The translations under genes were made by a program, and so were the position numbers. This document shows, piece after piece, positions 29,955 through 42,992 of a stretch of 58,517 bases of DNA. Every line of letters starts with the position of its first letter. Within the stretch, counting starts at the first letter, position 1. The notes below the pieces were generated by a model that had not been told where the DNA came from, did not search any database, and saw nothing but the letters and a program-made list of their open reading frames with translations. This DNA is from Bacillus pseudomycoides (lineage in GTDB: Bacteria; Bacillota; Bacilli; Bacillales; Bacillaceae_G), in contig NZ_NUQE01000024.1 in NCBI RefSeq assembly GCF_002582035.1, positions 1-58,517 on the forward strand, given 5' to 3'.

Positions 29955-32033
29955 ATGACAAGAGAGTTCTCCTTAGAAAACACTCGTAATATTGGTATCA
30001 TGGCTCACATCGATGCTGGTAAAACAACAGCAACTGAGCGTATCCTGTACTACACAGGCCGCATTCACAAAATCGGTGAAACTCACGAAGGTGCATCTCA
30101 GATGGACTGGATGGAGCAAGAGCAAGAGCGTGGTATCACAATTACTTCTGCAGCAACTACTGCTCAATGGAAAGGTCACCGTGTAAACATCATTGACACT
30201 CCAGGACACGTAGACTTCACTGTAGAAGTAGAACGTTCTTTACGCGTACTTGACGGTGCGGTAGCAGTACTTGACGCGCAATCTGGTGTAGAACCACAAA
30301 CAGAAACTGTTTGGCGTCAGGCTACTACTTACGGTGTACCACGTATCGTGTTCGTTAACAAAATGGACAAGATTGGTGCAGACTTCTTATACTCTGTAGG
30401 AACAATTCATGACCGTTTACAAGCAAACGCACATCCAATTCAGTTACCAATCGGTGCTGAGGATCAGTTTACGGGAATTATCGACCTAGTAGAAGAGTGT
30501 GCATACATGTACACAAACGACTTAGGAACAGATATCCAACGTGTTGAAATTCCTGAAGAACATAAAGAGCTAGCTGATGAATACCGTGGAAAACTTATCG
30601 AAGCGGTAGCAGAGCTTGATGAAGAAATGATGATGAAGTACCTAGAAGGTGAAGAAATCACTGTAGAAGAGCTTAAAGCTGGTATCCGTAAGGCTACAAC
30701 TTCTGTAGAATTCTTCCCAGTAATCTGTGGTTCTGCATTCAAAAACAAAGGTGTTCAAATTCTGTTAGATGCAGTTATCGACTACCTACCATCTCCATTA
30801 GACGTACCTGCTATTAAAGGTACTCTTCCGGATACAGAGGAAGAAGTAGAACGTCATTCTAGCGATGAAGAGCCTTTCGCAGCATTAGCATTCAAAATCA
30901 TGACTGACCCTTATGTTGGTAAGTTAACATTCTTCCGTGTGTACTCTGGTGTGTTAAACTCTGGATCATACGTGAAAAACTCAACTAAAGGTAAGCGTGA
31001 GCGTGTAGGTCGTATCCTACAAATGCACGCAAACAGCCGTGAAGAGATTTCAACAGTTTATGCTGGTGACATCGCTGCTGCTGTAGGTTTAAAAGATACT
31101 ACAACTGGTGATACTCTTTGTGACGAGAAGAGCCTTGTTATCCTTGAGTCTATGGAATTCCCAGAGCCAGTTATCTCTGTAGCTATCGAACCAAAATCTA
31201 AAGCTGACCAAGATAAAATGGGTACAGCATTATCTAAGCTTTCTGAAGAAGATCCAACATTCCGTGCTCACACTGACCAAGAAACTGGCCAAACAATCAT
31301 CGCTGGTATGGGTGAACTTCACCTTGATATCATCGTTGACCGTATGCGCCGTGAATTCAAAGTAGAAGCAAACGTTGGTGCTCCTCAGGTAGCATACCGT
31401 GAGACTTTCCGCGCTTCAGCGAAAGTTGAAGGTAAGTTCGCTCGTCAATCTGGTGGTCGTGGACAATTCGGTCACGTTTGGATTGAGTTTGAACCTAACG
31501 AAGAAGGTAAAGGATTCGAATTCCAAAACAAGATCGTCGGTGGTGTAGTTCCACGTGAATACATCCCAGCTGTAGGAGCAGGTCTTGAAGATGCGCTTAA
31601 AAATGGTGTACTTGCAGGATATCCTGTAGTAGACATTAAAGCTGCATTAGTTGACGGATCTTACCATGATGTTGACTCCTCTGAGATGGCGTTCAAAATC
31701 GCTGCATCTATGGCTCTTAAAGCTGCGGTTTCTAAATGTAGCCCAGTAATTCTTGAGCCAATGATGAAAGTTGAAGTTGTAATTCCTGAAGAGTACATGG
31801 GTGACATTATGGGTGACGTAACATCTCGTCGTGGACGTGTAGAAGGTATGGAAGCTCGCGGTAACGCACAAGTTGTTCGCGCTATGGTTCCACTTTCTGA
31901 AATGTTCGGTTATGCAACGGCATTACGTTCTAACACTCAAGGACGCGGAACATTCTCAATGACATTTGATCATTATGAAGAAGTACCGAAGTCTGTTTCA
32001 GAAGAAATTATTAAAAAAAATAAAGGTGAATAA
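29955..32033 (+). CDS. fusA: Translation elongation factor G
   Basis: GTPase that drives translocation and, with RRF, recycles ribosomes. The 692 residues contain AHIDAGKTT (17-25), the switch II DTPGH, NKMD, and the five-domain layout ending in the domain V region. GGAAGGAG precedes the ATG. Followed by tuf after a 121-base spacer. Confidence 0.98.
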   Translation: MTREFSLENTRNIGIMAHIDAGKTTATERILYYTGRIHKIGETHEGASQMDWMEQEQERGITITSAATTAQWKGHRVNIIDTPGHVDFTVEVERSLRVLDGAVAVLDAQSGVEPQTETVWRQATTYGVPRIVFVNKMDKIGADFLYSVGTIHDRLQANAHPIQLPIGAEDQFTGIIDLVEECAYMYTNDLGTDIQRVEIPEEHKELADEYRGKLIEAVAELDEEMMMKYLEGEEITVEELKAGIRKATTSVEFFPVICGSAFKNKGVQILLDAVIDYLPSPLDVPAIKGTLPDTEEEVERHSSDEEPFAALAFKIMTDPYVGKLTFFRVYSGVLNSGSYVKNSTKGKRERVGRILQMHANSREEISTVYAGDIAAAVGLKDTTTGDTLCDEKSLVILESMEFPEPVISVAIEPKSKADQDKMGTALSKLSEEDPTFRAHTDQETGQTIIAGMGELHLDIIVDRMRREFKVEANVGAPQVAYRETFRASAKVEGKFARQSGGRGQFGHVWIEFEPNEEGKGFEFQNKIVGGVVPREYIPAVGAGLEDALKNGVLAGYPVVDIKAALVDGSYHDVDSSEMAFKIAASMALKAAVSKCSPVILEPMMKVEVVIPEEYMGDIMGDVTSRRGRVEGMEARGNAQVVRAMVPLSEMFGYATALRSNTQGRGTFSMTFDHYEEVPKSVSEEIIKKNKGE

Positions 32034-32076
32034 TTGATTTTTATCGATTGTTCAAGTATAACTACTTATGTAAGCT

Positions 32077-32111
32077 TAGAAAGCAGCGGGGCTTAGGCCC
32101 CTTACTTTCTA
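32077..32111 (+). promoter_or_regulatory. Long hairpin upstream of tuf
   Basis: Outer stem TAGAAAG / CTTTCTA (7 bp) and inner stem GGGGC / GCCCC with a TTAG loop. No T run follows, so it is more likely a processing or regulatory element than a terminator. Confidence 0.6.
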
Positions 32112-32154
32112 GTCTGAATATAAAATAATCTATATAACTAAGGAGGAATTTAGA

Positions 32155-33342
32155 ATGGGAAAAGCTAAATTCGAACGTTCTAAACCACATGTTAACATTG
32201 GTACAATCGGCCACGTTGACCATGGTAAAACTACATTAACTGCTGCTATCACTACAGTTCTTGCAAAAGCTGGTGGTGCTGAAGCGAAAGGTTACGACCA
32301 AATCGATGCTGCTCCAGAAGAAAGAGAGCGCGGTATCACAATCTCAACTGCACACGTTGAGTACGAAACTGAAACTCGTCACTATGCACACGTTGACTGC
32401 CCAGGACATGCTGACTATGTTAAAAACATGATCACTGGTGCTGCTCAAATGGACGGCGGTATCTTAGTAGTATCTGCTGCTGATGGCCCAATGCCTCAAA
32501 CTCGTGAGCACATCCTTCTTTCTCGTCAAGTAGGTGTACCTTACATCGTTGTATTCTTAAACAAATGCGACATGGTTGACGACGAAGAGTTATTAGAATT
32601 AGTAGAAATGGAAGTTCGCGATCTATTATCTGAATACGACTTCCCAGGCGATGATATCCCTGTAGTTAAAGGTTCTGCTCTTAAAGCTCTTCAAGGAGAT
32701 GCTGAGTGGGAAGCAAAAATCATTGAATTAATGAACGAAGTTGATTCTTACATCCCAACTCCAGAACGTGACACTGACAAAGCATTCTTAATGCCTGTTG
32801 AGGACGTATTCTCTATCACAGGTCGTGGTACAGTTGCTACAGGTCGTGTAGAGCGCGGTATCGTTAAAGTTGGTGACGTAGTAGAAATCATTGGTTTCAC
32901 TGAAGAAAACAAATCTACAACTGTAACTGGTGTAGAAATGTTCCGTAAGCTTCTTGACCAAGCTCAAGCTGGAGACAACATCGGTGCTTTACTTCGTGGG
33001 GTTGCTCGTGAAGAGATCCAACGTGGACAAGTTCTTGCTAAAACTGGCTCTGTAAAAGCTCACGCTAAATTCAAAGCTGAAGTTTTCGTTTTATCTAAAG
33101 AAGAAGGTGGACGTCACACTCCATTCTTCGCTAACTACCGCCCACAATTCTATTTCCGTACAACTGACGTAACTGGTATCATCCAATTACCAGAAGGTAC
33201 TGAAATGGTAATGCCTGGTGACAACATCGAAATGACTATCGAACTTATCGCTCCAATCGCGATCGAAGAAGGAACTAAGTTCTCTATTCGTGAAGGTGGA
33301 CGTACTGTAGGTTACGGTGTAGTTGCAACTATCGTTGAGTAA
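32155..33342 (+). CDS. tuf: Translation elongation factor Tu
   Basis: Delivers aminoacyl-tRNA to the ribosome. The 395 residues include [11 protein letters not shown] (19-29), DCPGHADYV and NKCD. AAGGAGG precedes the ATG. The str operon ends here with a strong terminator. No second tuf gene is in the window. Confidence 0.99.
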   Translation: MGKAKFERSKPHVNIGTIGHVDHGKTTLTAAITTVLAKAGGAEAKGYDQIDAAPEERERGITISTAHVEYETETRHYAHVDCPGHADYVKNMITGAAQMDGGILVVSAADGPMPQTREHILLSRQVGVPYIVVFLNKCDMVDDEELLELVEMEVRDLLSEYDFPGDDIPVVKGSALKALQGDAEWEAKIIELMNEVDSYIPTPERDTDKAFLMPVEDVFSITGRGTVATGRVERGIVKVGDVVEIIGFTEENKSTTVTGVEMFRKLLDQAQAGDNIGALLRGVAREEIQRGQVLAKTGSVKAHAKFKAEVFVLSKEEGGRHTPFFANYRPQFYFRTTDVTGIIQLPEGTEMVMPGDNIEMTIELIAPIAIEEGTKFSIREGGRTVGYGVVATIVE

Positions 33343-33355
33343 TCTTAACTGATAT

Positions 33356-33388
33356 AAAAAACCCAAGGGATTTTCCCTTGGGTTTTTT
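33356..33388 (+). terminator. Terminator after tuf
   Basis: A 10-bp stem (ACCCAAGGGA / TCCCTTGGGT) flanked by A and T tracts. The dispersed repeat begins directly after it. Confidence 0.93.
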
Positions 33389-33389
33389 A

Positions 33390-33475
33390 TTTATCCTGCT
33401 ATTTGCGGGCAGTAAGCCTCCCGTCTCAAGATTGAGGGGGATGAAAAAAACTCGCTGATGGAAGTTTCGATTTAT
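33390..33475 (+). repeat. bcr-like dispersed repeat (copy 2, intermediate length)
   Basis: 86 bases starting TTTATCCTGCTATTTGCGGG and ending with a TTTAT that repeats the left edge. It shares the 5' hairpin and the segment CCTCAAGATT-like/GAGGGGG with the full copies but has a shorter middle. Confidence 0.8.
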
Positions 33476-33501
33476 AATAGATAAAAATATATTTTTAAGC
33501 T

Positions 33502-33529
33502 TTGACGAGTTTCTTCTATAATATATAAA
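33502..33529 (+). promoter_or_regulatory. S10 cluster promoter P1
   Basis: TTGACG (33502-33507), 16-base spacer, TATAAA (33524-33529). Confidence 0.6.
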
Positions 33530-33581
33530 TCACAAAACCATTCAACCAAAAACTGTAAAAAGAATTACAACAGATGAAAAC

Positions 33582-33610
33582 TTGAAATTCTTTAAAGTGC
33601 CATGTATAAT
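33582..33610 (+). promoter_or_regulatory. S10 cluster promoter P2
   Basis: TTGAAA (33582-33587), 17-base spacer, TATAAT (33605-33610). Confidence 0.7.
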
Positions 33611-33649
33611 AGCAAAAGTAGAGAAAAGCAGATGCGAACAAAAAGATGC

Positions 33650-33678
33650 TTGCATCTGGACGAATAACATTGTATAAT
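33650..33678 (+). promoter_or_regulatory. S10 cluster promoter P3 with inverted repeat around the -10 box
   Basis: TTGCAT (33650-33655), 17-base spacer, TATAAT (33673-33678). The -10 box sits between the arms of a 7-bp inverted repeat AACATTG (33666-33672) and CAATGTT (33682-33688). Confidence 0.7.
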
Positions 33679-33721
33679 AAACAATGTTGGTCTTTGACTG
33701 CGATGAAGTGGAAGGTTGCTG

Positions 33722-33775
33722 ACACACCCGGCCGCTTTGCCATGGCGAGTGTGTGGAAATTTCCATGGAGAATGT
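33722..33775 (+). promoter_or_regulatory. Structured leader of the S10 cluster
   Basis: ACACAC (33722-33727) pairs with GTGTGT (33749-33754) with an inner GCC/GGC stem, followed by the palindrome GGAAATTTCC (33755-33764). It lies between P3 and rpsJ and could bind a ribosomal protein. Together with the repeat and promoters this accounts for the 469-base gap between tuf and rpsJ. Confidence 0.5.
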
Positions 33776-33790
33776 CTATTTTTAAAATAG

Positions 33791-34120
<330 letters not shown>

Positions 34121-34153
34121 TTTATATAAGTTAAAATGTAGGAGGTGTAACTC

Positions 34154-34786
34154 ATGACCAAAGGAATCTTAGGAAAAAAGATCGGTATGACTCAAGTATT
34201 TGCTGAAAACGGCGAGCTAATTCCTGTAACTGTTATCGAAGCAACTCCAAACGTTGTTCTTCAAAAGAAAACTGTTGAAACTGATGGCTACAATGCAATT
34301 CAGTTAGGTTTTGATGACAAACGCGAAAAATTAGCTAACAAACCTGAACAAGGTCACGTTGCTAAAGCAACTACTGCTCCTAAGCGCTTCATTCGCGAAC
34401 TTCGCGATGCAGACGTGGAAGGACAAGAAGTTGGTCAAGAGGTAAAAGTAGAAGTTTTCGCTGCAGGTGAAACTGTAGATGTAACAGGTATTTCTAAAGG
34501 TAAAGGTTTCCAAGGTGCTATCAAACGCCACGGACAATCTCGCGGACCTATGTCTCACGGATCTCGTTATCACCGTCGTCCTGGTTCAATGGGCCCTGTT
34601 GCTCCGAACCGTGTATTTAAAGGCAAAAAGCTTGCTGGACGTATGGGTGGAGACCAAGTTACTATTCAAAACTTAGAAATCGTTCAAGTTGACGTAGAAC
34701 GCAACTTACTGTTAGTAAAAGGCAACGTTCCTGGCGCTAAGAAATCTCTTGTAGTTGTTCGTAGTGCTGTTAAGGCTGGTAAATAA
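34154..34786 (+). CDS. rplC: 50S ribosomal protein L3
   Basis: Early assembly protein near the peptidyl-transferase centre. The 210 residues include [12 protein letters not shown] and the long loop [12 protein letters not shown] that reaches into 23S rRNA. TAGGAGGTG precedes the ATG. Confidence 0.98.
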   Translation: MTKGILGKKIGMTQVFAENGELIPVTVIEATPNVVLQKKTVETDGYNAIQLGFDDKREKLANKPEQGHVAKATTAPKRFIRELRDADVEGQEVGQEVKVEVFAAGETVDVTGISKGKGFQGAIKRHGQSRGPMSHGSRYHRRPGSMGPVAPNRVFKGKKLAGRMGGDQVTIQNLEIVQVDVERNLLLVKGNVPGAKKSLVVVRSAVKAGK

Positions 34787-34812
34787 TTCTCTATAAGAAA
34801 GGAGGAACCCCA

Positions 34813-35436
34813 ATGCCAAAAGTAAAGTTATTTAACCAAACTGGTTCTGAAGTTGGTGAAATCCAATTAGCAGAAACTGTTTTCGGTATCGAACCAAATG
34901 AAGCTGTACTTTTTGAAGCAGTAATGATGCAACGTGCATCTTTACGTCAAGGTACACACAAAGTAAAAACTCGCTCTGAAGTGCGCGGTGGAGGTCGTAA
35001 ACCATGGCGTCAAAAAGGAACTGGACGTGCTCGTCAAGGTTCTATCCGCTCTCCTCAATGGCGTGGTGGTGGTACGGTATTCGGACCTACACCAAGAAGC
35101 TATGCATACAAACTACCTAAAAAAGTTCGTCGCTTAGCTATTAAATCTGCATTAGCTACTAAAGTAGTTGAGAACAACATCGTAGTTCTTGAAGACTTAG
35201 TGTTAAATGCACCAAAAACAAAAGACATGGTAGCAGTTCTTAAAGGATTAACTGTTGAGAAGAAAGCTCTTATCGTAACTGCTGATGTAAACGAAGCAGT
35301 TGAGTTATCTGCTCGCAATATTCCTGGAGTAACAGTAATCACTGCTGATGGCGTAAACGTTTTAGACGTGCTTCATCATGATAAGCTAATCATGACAAAA
35401 GCGGCAGTGGAAAAAGTAGAGGAGGTGCTTGCATAA
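34813..35436 (+). CDS. rplD: 50S ribosomal protein L4
   Basis: Binds 23S rRNA domain I and lines the exit tunnel with an extended loop ([20 protein letters not shown]). 207 residues. In E. coli L4 represses the S10 operon; whether it acts on the leader here is unknown. Its stop overlaps the rplW start (TAATG), implying coupled translation. Confidence 0.97.
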   Translation: MPKVKLFNQTGSEVGEIQLAETVFGIEPNEAVLFEAVMMQRASLRQGTHKVKTRSEVRGGGRKPWRQKGTGRARQGSIRSPQWRGGGTVFGPTPRSYAYKLPKKVRRLAIKSALATKVVENNIVVLEDLVLNAPKTKDMVAVLKGLTVEKKALIVTADVNEAVELSARNIPGVTVITADGVNVLDVLHHDKLIMTKAAVEKVEEVLA

Positions 35437-35726
35437 TGAAAGATCCTCGTGATATCATTAAGCGCCCAGTTGTCACTGAACGTTCTATGGAAATGATGGC
35501 TGAAAAAAAATACACGTTCGATGTGGACGTTAAAGCTAATAAAACGGAAGTTAAAGATGCTGTAGAAGCTATCTTTGGTGTTGAAGTTGATAAAGTAAAT
35601 ATCATGAACTACAAACCAAAAGCAAAACGTGTGGGTCGTCACGCTGGTTTCACTAACCGTCGTCGTAAAGCAATCGTTAAGCTTACTGCTGACAGCAAAG
35701 AAATCGAGATCTTCCAAGGAGTTTAA
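35436..35726 (+). CDS. rplW: 50S ribosomal protein L23
   Basis: Exit-tunnel rim protein that docks signal recognition particle and trigger factor. 96 residues beginning [18 protein letters not shown], with the [19 protein letters not shown] core. Start overlaps the rplD stop by one base; GGAGGTG is inside rplD. Confidence 0.97.
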   Translation: MKDPRDIIKRPVVTERSMEMMAEKKYTFDVDVKANKTEVKDAVEAIFGVEVDKVNIMNYKPKAKRVGRHAGFTNRRRKAIVKLTADSKEIEIFQGV

Positions 35727-35754
35727 TTCTTACTAAAGAAGGAGGGAAAATCAG

Positions 35755-36585
35755 ATGGCAATCAAAAAGTATAATCCAACTACTAACGGTCGTCGTAACA
35801 TGACTACGAATGATTTCGCTGAAATCACGACTGATAGACCGGAAAAATCATTACTTGCGCCTTTAAGCAAAAAGGCTGGACGTAATAACCAAGGTAAAAT
35901 TACTGTACGTCACCAAGGTGGCGGACACAAGCGTCAATACCGTATCATCGACTTCAAACGTAATAAAGATGGAATTCCTGGACGCGTTGCTACGATCGAA
36001 TACGATCCAAACCGCTCTGCGAATATCGCATTAATTAACTACGTTGACGGTGAAAAACGTTACATCCTTGCTCCTAAAAACTTAGAAGTAGGTATGGAAA
36101 TCATGTCTGGCCCAGAAGCGGACATTAAAATCGGTAACGCATTACCATTAATCAACATTCCAGTAGGTACAGTTGTTCATAACATCGAGCTTAAACCAGG
36201 TCGCGGTGGACAATTAGTTCGTTCTGCTGGTACATCTGCTCAAGTACTTGGTAAAGAAGGTAAATACGTACTTGTACGTTTAACTTCTGGTGAAGTACGC
36301 TTAGTTCTAGCTACTTGCCGCGCTACAGTAGGTCAAGTAGGTAATGAGCACCATGAACTTATTAAAATTGGTAAAGCGGGTCGTTCTCGCTGGTTAGGCA
36401 AGCGCCCAACTGTTCGTGGTTCTGTAATGAACCCAGTTGATCACCCACACGGTGGTGGTGAAGGTCGCTCACCAATTGGACGTAAGTCTCCAATGTCTCC
36501 ATGGGGTAAACCAACTCTTGGATTCAAAACTCGTAAGAAAAATAAAGCGTCTGACAAATTCATCGTTCGTCGTCGTAAAAAATAA
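35755..36585 (+). CDS. rplB: 50S ribosomal protein L2
   Basis: Required for subunit association and peptidyl transfer. 276 residues, with [18 protein letters not shown] in the N-terminal half and the conserved [14 protein letters not shown] loop whose histidine lies near the catalytic site. GAAGGAGGG precedes the ATG. A perfect hairpin follows before rpsS. Confidence 0.98.
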   Translation: MAIKKYNPTTNGRRNMTTNDFAEITTDRPEKSLLAPLSKKAGRNNQGKITVRHQGGGHKRQYRIIDFKRNKDGIPGRVATIEYDPNRSANIALINYVDGEKRYILAPKNLEVGMEIMSGPEADIKIGNALPLINIPVGTVVHNIELKPGRGGQLVRSAGTSAQVLGKEGKYVLVRLTSGEVRLVLATCRATVGQVGNEHHELIKIGKAGRSRWLGKRPTVRGSVMNPVDHPHGGGEGRSPIGRKSPMSPWGKPTLGFKTRKKNKASDKFIVRRRKK

Positions 36586-36595
36586 TGGGGTTGTA

Positions 36596-36620
36596 GTACG
36601 GTTCATTTCTAGAACCGTAC
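36596..36620 (+). promoter_or_regulatory. Perfect hairpin between rplB and rpsS
   Basis: GTACGGTTC and GAACCGTAC form a perfect 9-bp stem with a 7-base loop. No T run follows, so it is not a terminator; possible RNA processing or stability element. Confidence 0.6.
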
Positions 36621-36645
36621 GGCAATCACGAAGGGAGGCACCAAA

Positions 36646-36924
36646 ATGGCTCGTAGCTTGAAAAAAGGACCATTTGTTGATGATCATTTAATTAACAAAA
36701 TTGCAAAGTTAAATGAAACTGAGCAAAAACAAGTTGTAAAAACTTGGTCTCGTCGTTCAACGATCTTCCCACAGTTTATTGGTCATACAATCGCTGTATA
36801 TGATGGTCGTAAACACGTTCCTGTATACGTAACTGAGGATATGGTTGGCCACAAGTTAGGTGAGTTCGCACCAACTCGTACGTACAAAGGTCATGATGCT
36901 GACGATAAGAAAACTAGAAGATAA
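36646..36924 (+). CDS. rpsS: 30S ribosomal protein S19
   Basis: Head-domain protein contacting A-site tRNA and S13. 92 residues beginning [15 protein letters not shown], with [37 protein letters not shown] precedes the ATG. Confidence 0.98.
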   Translation: MARSLKKGPFVDDHLINKIAKLNETEQKQVVKTWSRRSTIFPQFIGHTIAVYDGRKHVPVYVTEDMVGHKLGEFAPTRTYKGHDADDKKTRR

Positions 36925-36941
36925 TGAGAGGAGGCACTTCA

Positions 36942-37283
36942 ATGCAAGCTAAAGCAGTAGCGAGAACAGTTCGTATTGCTCCTCGTAAAGTTCGTTTAGT
37001 AGTAGACTTAATCCGAGGTAAGCAAGTGGGTGAAGCGATTGCTATCCTTAACCACACGCCAAAAACTGCTTCTCCAGTTGTAGAAAAAGTTTTGAAATCT
37101 GCAATTGCAAATGCAGAACATAACTATGAAATGGATGTAAACAACTTAGTTGTTGAAAAAGTTTTCGTTGACGAAGGTCCAACGTTAAAACGTTTCCGTC
37201 CACGTGCAATGGGTCGTGCAAGCCAAATTAACAAACGCACAAGCCACATTACAGTTGTGGTATCAGAAAAGAAGGAGGGATAA
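36942..37283 (+). CDS. rplV: 50S ribosomal protein L22
   Basis: Lines the exit tunnel; loop changes cause macrolide resistance elsewhere. 113 residues starting [20 protein letters not shown] and ending in the [20 protein letters not shown] hairpin, without duplications. ATG 36942 follows GAGGAGG; an in-frame ATG six codons earlier overlaps the rpsS stop and lacks a site. Confidence 0.97.
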   Translation: MQAKAVARTVRIAPRKVRLVVDLIRGKQVGEAIAILNHTPKTASPVVEKVLKSAIANAEHNYEMDVNNLVVEKVFVDEGPTLKRFRPRAMGRASQINKRTSHITVVVSEKKEG

Positions 37284-37286
37284 TCG

Positions 37287-38572
<1,286 letters not shown>

Positions 38573-38592
38573 ATTGAGGGGAGGTTTGCAAA

Positions 38593-38856
38593 GTGAGCGA
38601 ACGTAACCAACGCAAAGTTTATACTGGTCGTGTTGTTTCTGACAAAATGGACAAAACGATTACAGTTTTAGTTGAAACTTACAAAACTCATTCCTTGTAC
38701 GGAAAGCGCGTTAAGTATTCTAAGAAGTACAAAGCGCATGATGAGCAAAACCAAGCAAAAGTTGGCGATATCGTAAAAATCATGGAAACTCGCCCGCTTT
38801 CTGCTACTAAGCGTTTCCGTTTAGTTGAAATCGTTGAAGAAGCGGTTATTATCTAA
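38593..38856 (+). CDS. rpsQ: 30S ribosomal protein S17
   Basis: Primary 16S rRNA-binding protein with an OB fold. 87 residues with [18 protein letters not shown] and the [16 protein letters not shown] signature. GTG start at 38593 after GGGGAGG. Confidence 0.97.
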   Translation: MSERNQRKVYTGRVVSDKMDKTITVLVETYKTHSLYGKRVKYSKKYKAHDEQNQAKVGDIVKIMETRPLSATKRFRLVEIVEEAVII

Positions 38857-38899
38857 ATAGACGAATCGGAATTTTAAGTCCGAAGGGAGGTTTCATAAC

Positions 38900-39268
38900 A
38901 TGATCCAACAAGAATCTCGTTTGAAAGTAGCTGACAACTCTGGCGCACGTGAACTTTTAACAATTAAAGTATTAGGCGGCTCTGGTCGTAAATACGCAAA
39001 CATTGGTGATATTATCGTTGCTACGGTAAAACAAGCAACACCAGGTGGCGTTGTTAAAAAAGGTGACGTTGTTAAAGCAGTAGTAGTACGTACGAAGAGC
39101 GGTGCTCGTCGTCCAGACGGTTCTTATATCAAATTTGATGAAAACGCAGCGGTTATCATTAAAGACGATAAGAGCCCACGTGGTACTCGTATCTTCGGAC
39201 CAGTAGCTCGTGAATTACGTGATAACAACTTCATGAAGATCGTTTCTTTAGCTCCAGAAGTTCTATAA
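38900..39268 (+). CDS. rplN: 50S ribosomal protein L14
   Basis: Lies at the subunit interface; target of the silencing factor RsfS. 122 residues starting [20 protein letters not shown] with [14 protein letters not shown] near the end. AAGGGAGG precedes the ATG. Confidence 0.98.
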   Translation: MIQQESRLKVADNSGARELLTIKVLGGSGRKYANIGDIIVATVKQATPGGVVKKGDVVKAVVVRTKSGARRPDGSYIKFDENAAVIIKDDKSPRGTRIFGPVARELRDNNFMKIVSLAPEVL

Positions 39269-39306
39269 TTTAAGGTCTTGCCTTGCTAAGGAGGTGCAGA
39301 AGTAAG

Positions 39307-39618
39307 ATGCATGTAAAAAAAGGTGATAAAGTACAGGTAATCAGTGGTAAAGACAAAGGAAAACAAGGTGTTATCCTTGCAGCTTTCCCAAAAGAAAACC
39401 GTGTTATCGTTGAGGGTGTTAACATCGTTAAGAAGCACTCTAAGCCATCTCAGTTAAATCCACAAGGTGGAATTATCACGAAAGAAGCACCTATCCACGT
39501 ATCTAATGTTATGCCATTAGATCCTAAAACAGGTGTACCTACTCGCGTAGGTTACAAAGTGGAAGATGGTAAAAAAGTTCGTGTTGCAAAAAAATCTGGT
39601 GAATTATTAGATAAATAA
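39307..39618 (+). CDS. rplX: 50S ribosomal protein L24
   Basis: Assembly initiator at the exit tunnel. 103 residues beginning [20 protein letters not shown], a KOW motif. ATG 39307 follows AAGGAGGTG; a GTG/ATG farther upstream is not supported. Confidence 0.97.
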   Translation: MHVKKGDKVQVISGKDKGKQGVILAAFPKENRVIVEGVNIVKKHSKPSQLNPQGGIITKEAPIHVSNVMPLDPKTGVPTRVGYKVEDGKKVRVAKKSGELLDK

Positions 39619-39644
39619 GTTCTATATGAAAGGAGGTCCCTTCA

Positions 39645-40184
39645 TTGAATCGCCTTAAAGAGAAATTCCAAAAAGAAATTACTCCTGCTCTTATGAGCAA
39701 GTTTAACTATAAATCTGTAATGGAAGTACCGAAAATCGAAAAGATCGTAATCAACACTGGTGTTGGTGACGCGGTATCCAATTCTAAAGCATTAGACAGT
39801 GCTGTAGAAGAATTAACACAAATCGCAGGTCAAAAGCCTGTTGTAACTCGCGCTAAAAAATCTATCGCAGGTTTCCGTCTTCGTGAGGGTATGCCTATCG
39901 GTGCAAAGGTTACTTTACGCGGTGAGCAAATGTATGAGTTCTTCGACAAATTAGTATCAGTTTCTTTACCACGTGTACGTGATTTCCGTGGTGTTTCTAA
40001 GAAATCTTTCGATGGTCGTGGTAACTACACATTAGGTATTAAAGAGCAATTAATTTTCCCTGAGATTGATTATGATAAAGTAAGCAAAGTTCGTGGTATG
40101 GACATCGTAATCGTTACTACAGCGAAAACTGATGAAGAAGCTCGTGAACTTTTAACACAATTCGGTATGCCATTCCAAAAATAA
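39645..40184 (+). CDS. rplE: 50S ribosomal protein L5
   Basis: Binds 5S rRNA and P-site tRNA. 179 residues with [18 protein letters not shown] and a C-terminal [21 protein letters not shown] start at 39645 after AAAGGAGG. Confidence 0.97.
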   Translation: MNRLKEKFQKEITPALMSKFNYKSVMEVPKIEKIVINTGVGDAVSNSKALDSAVEELTQIAGQKPVVTRAKKSIAGFRLREGMPIGAKVTLRGEQMYEFFDKLVSVSLPRVRDFRGVSKKSFDGRGNYTLGIKEQLIFPEIDYDKVSKVRGMDIVIVTTAKTDEEARELLTQFGMPFQK

Positions 40185-40403
<219 letters not shown>

Positions 40404-40432
40404 TACCCACAAATGGGAAGGAGGTAAAACAC

Positions 40433-40831
40433 ATGGTGATGACAGATCCAATTGCAGATATGCTTACTCGCATCCGTAATGCGAACATGGTACGTCATGA
40501 GAAATTAGAAGTTCCTGCTTCTAAAATCAAAAAAGAAATCGCTGAAATCTTAAAACGTGAAGGTTTCATTCGTGATGTGGAATACATCGAGGATAACAAA
40601 CAAGGTATCCTTCGTATTTTCCTAAAATACGGTGTAAACAATGAGCGTGTAATCACTGGATTAAAGCGTATCAGTAAGCCTGGCTTACGCGTTTATGCAA
40701 AAGCTGATGAAGTACCACGTGTACTTAACGGATTAGGTATTGCACTTGTTTCTACATCTAAGGGAGTAATGACGGACAAAGATGCTCGTCAATTACAAAC
40801 TGGTGGAGAAGTAGTAGCATACGTTTGGTAA
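40433..40831 (+). CDS. rpsH: 30S ribosomal protein S8
   Basis: Central-domain assembly protein; in E. coli it represses the spc operon. 132 residues starting [17 protein letters not shown] with the C-terminal [22 protein letters not shown] 40433 follows GGAAGGAGG; the frame is open upstream but that part has no family similarity. Confidence 0.98.
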   Translation: MVMTDPIADMLTRIRNANMVRHEKLEVPASKIKKEIAEILKREGFIRDVEYIEDNKQGILRIFLKYGVNNERVITGLKRISKPGLRVYAKADEVPRVLNGLGIALVSTSKGVMTDKDARQLQTGGEVVAYVW

Positions 40832-40862
40832 TATATATTTAAACGAACGGAGGTGTGACCAC

Positions 40863-41402
40863 ATGTCTCGTATTGGTAAAAAGATTCTTGAAATCCCTGC
40901 AGGTGTTACAGTTACAGTAGCAGAAAACAATACTGTAACTGTAAAAGGCCCTAAAGGTGAATTAACTCGTACTTTCAATGCTGATATGTCTATCAAGATT
41001 GAAGAAAATATCTTAACAGTAGAACGCCCTTCTGAACAGAAGGAACACCGTGCATTACACGGAACAACTCGTGCTCTTCTTGGAAACATGGTTGAAGGTG
41101 TAACAACAGGTTTCGCTCGCGGACTTGAATTAATCGGTGTTGGTTACCGTGCACAAAAACAAGGTGACAAACTTGTATTAAACGTAGGTTACTCTCACCC
41201 AGTTGAGATGACTCCAGAAGCTGGTCTTGAAGTTGAAGTTCCTGCTCCAACAAAGATCGTAATCAAAGGTATCGACAAGCAACGTGTTGGCGAATTCGCT
41301 GCTAACGTTCGCGCTGTACGTGCTCCAGAGCCATACAAAGGCAAAGGTATTCGTTACGAAGGCGAAGTTGTACGTCGTAAAGAAGGTAAAACTGCTAAGT
41401 AA
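40863..41402 (+). CDS. rplF: 50S ribosomal protein L6
   Basis: Near the sarcin-ricin loop and factor-binding site. 179 residues with two related halves and the C-terminal signature [23 protein letters not shown] precedes the ATG. Confidence 0.98.
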   Translation: MSRIGKKILEIPAGVTVTVAENNTVTVKGPKGELTRTFNADMSIKIEENILTVERPSEQKEHRALHGTTRALLGNMVEGVTTGFARGLELIGVGYRAQKQGDKLVLNVGYSHPVEMTPEAGLEVEVPAPTKIVIKGIDKQRVGEFAANVRAVRAPEPYKGKGIRYEGEVVRRKEGKTAK

Positions 41403-41433
41403 ACCCGTTAGGTGAAAGAAAGGAGTGACAAGA

Positions 41434-41796
41434 ATGATCACTAAACCTGATAAAAATGTGGTTCGTAGGAAAAGACATGCACGTGTACGTGCAAAGCTTG
41501 CTGGTACTGCTGAGCGTCCACGTTTAAACGTGTTCCGTTCTAATCAACACATTTACGCTCAAGTAATTGATGATGTAAACGGTGTAACATTAGCAAGCGC
41601 GTCTACTCTTGATAAAGAACTTACTCTTAACGGTACAGGCAACACTGAAGCTGCTACTAAAGTTGGCGAATTAGTTGCTAAACGTGCTGTAGAGAAAGGC
41701 GTTAAAGAAGTAGTATTTGATCGCGGCGGTTACTTATACCATGGTCGTGTTAAAGCTTTAGCTGAAGCTGCTCGTGAGGCTGGCTTACAATTTTAA
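41434..41796 (+). CDS. rplR: 50S ribosomal protein L18
   Basis: 5S rRNA-binding protein. 120 residues, with [20 protein letters not shown] and [23 protein letters not shown] 41434 follows AAAGGAG; an in-frame ATG three codons before lies too close to that site. Confidence 0.97.
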   Translation: MITKPDKNVVRRKRHARVRAKLAGTAERPRLNVFRSNQHIYAQVIDDVNGVTLASASTLDKELTLNGTGNTEAATKVGELVAKRAVEKGVKEVVFDRGGYLYHGRVKALAEAAREAGLQF

Positions 41797-41817
41797 TGGT
41801 CAAAGGAGGGAAAATAG

Positions 41818-42318
<501 letters not shown>

Positions 42319-42335
42319 GAAGGAGGGAAAACATA

Positions 42336-42518
42336 ATGGCGAAAAAGTTAGAAATTACCCTCACTCGTAGTGTAATTGGTCGTCCACAAGATCAACGTGC
42401 GACTGTAGAAGCTTTAGGTCTTAAAAAGTTGAATTCAACTGTAGTTAAGGAAGAAACTCCTGCTATTCGCGGTATGATCAACAAAGTTTCTCACCTTGTA
42501 ACTGTAAAAGAAGCTTAA
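42336..42518 (+). CDS. rpmD: 50S ribosomal protein L30
   Basis: 60-residue large-subunit protein, [20 protein letters not shown] with the [13 protein letters not shown] signature. GAAGGAGGG precedes the ATG. Confidence 0.97.
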   Translation: MAKKLEITLTRSVIGRPQDQRATVEALGLKKLNSTVVKEETPAIRGMINKVSHLVTVKEA

Positions 42519-42551
42519 TGATAACTCATCAATATAAGGAGGTGCCTGGGA

Positions 42552-42992
42552 ATGAAACTTCATGAATTACAACCTGCAGAAGGTTCTCGTAAAGTTCGTA
42601 ACCGTGTAGGTCGTGGTATCGGTTCTGGTAACGGTAAAACTGCTGGAAAAGGTCATAAAGGACAAAACGCACGTTCTGGTGGCGGTGTTCGTCTTGGTTT
42701 TGAAGGCGGTCAAACTCCATTATTCCGTCGTTTACCAAAACGCGGCTTTACAAACATCAACCGTAAAGAGTTTGCTATCGTTAACTTAACAACGTTAAAT
42801 CGTTTTGAAGACGGTACAGAAGTAACACCTGAATTATTGCTTGAGACTGGCGTTATCAGCAAATTAAATGACGGTGTTAAAATTCTTGCAAACGGTGCGG
42901 TAGAGAAAAAGCTTACTGTTAAAGCTCACAAGTTCTCTTCAACTGCAAAAGAAGCGATTGAAGCGGCTGGCGGAACAGTTGAGGTGATCTAA
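42552..42992 (+). CDS. rplO: 50S ribosomal protein L15
   Basis: Late assembly protein with a long glycine/arginine-rich N-terminal extension ([20 protein letters not shown]). 146 residues. AAGGAGGTG precedes the ATG. The stop TAA overlaps the secY ATG. Confidence 0.98.
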   Translation: MKLHELQPAEGSRKVRNRVGRGIGSGNGKTAGKGHKGQNARSGGGVRLGFEGGQTPLFRRLPKRGFTNINRKEFAIVNLTTLNRFEDGTEVTPELLLETGVISKLNDGVKILANGAVEKKLTVKAHKFSSTAKEAIEAAGGTVEVI

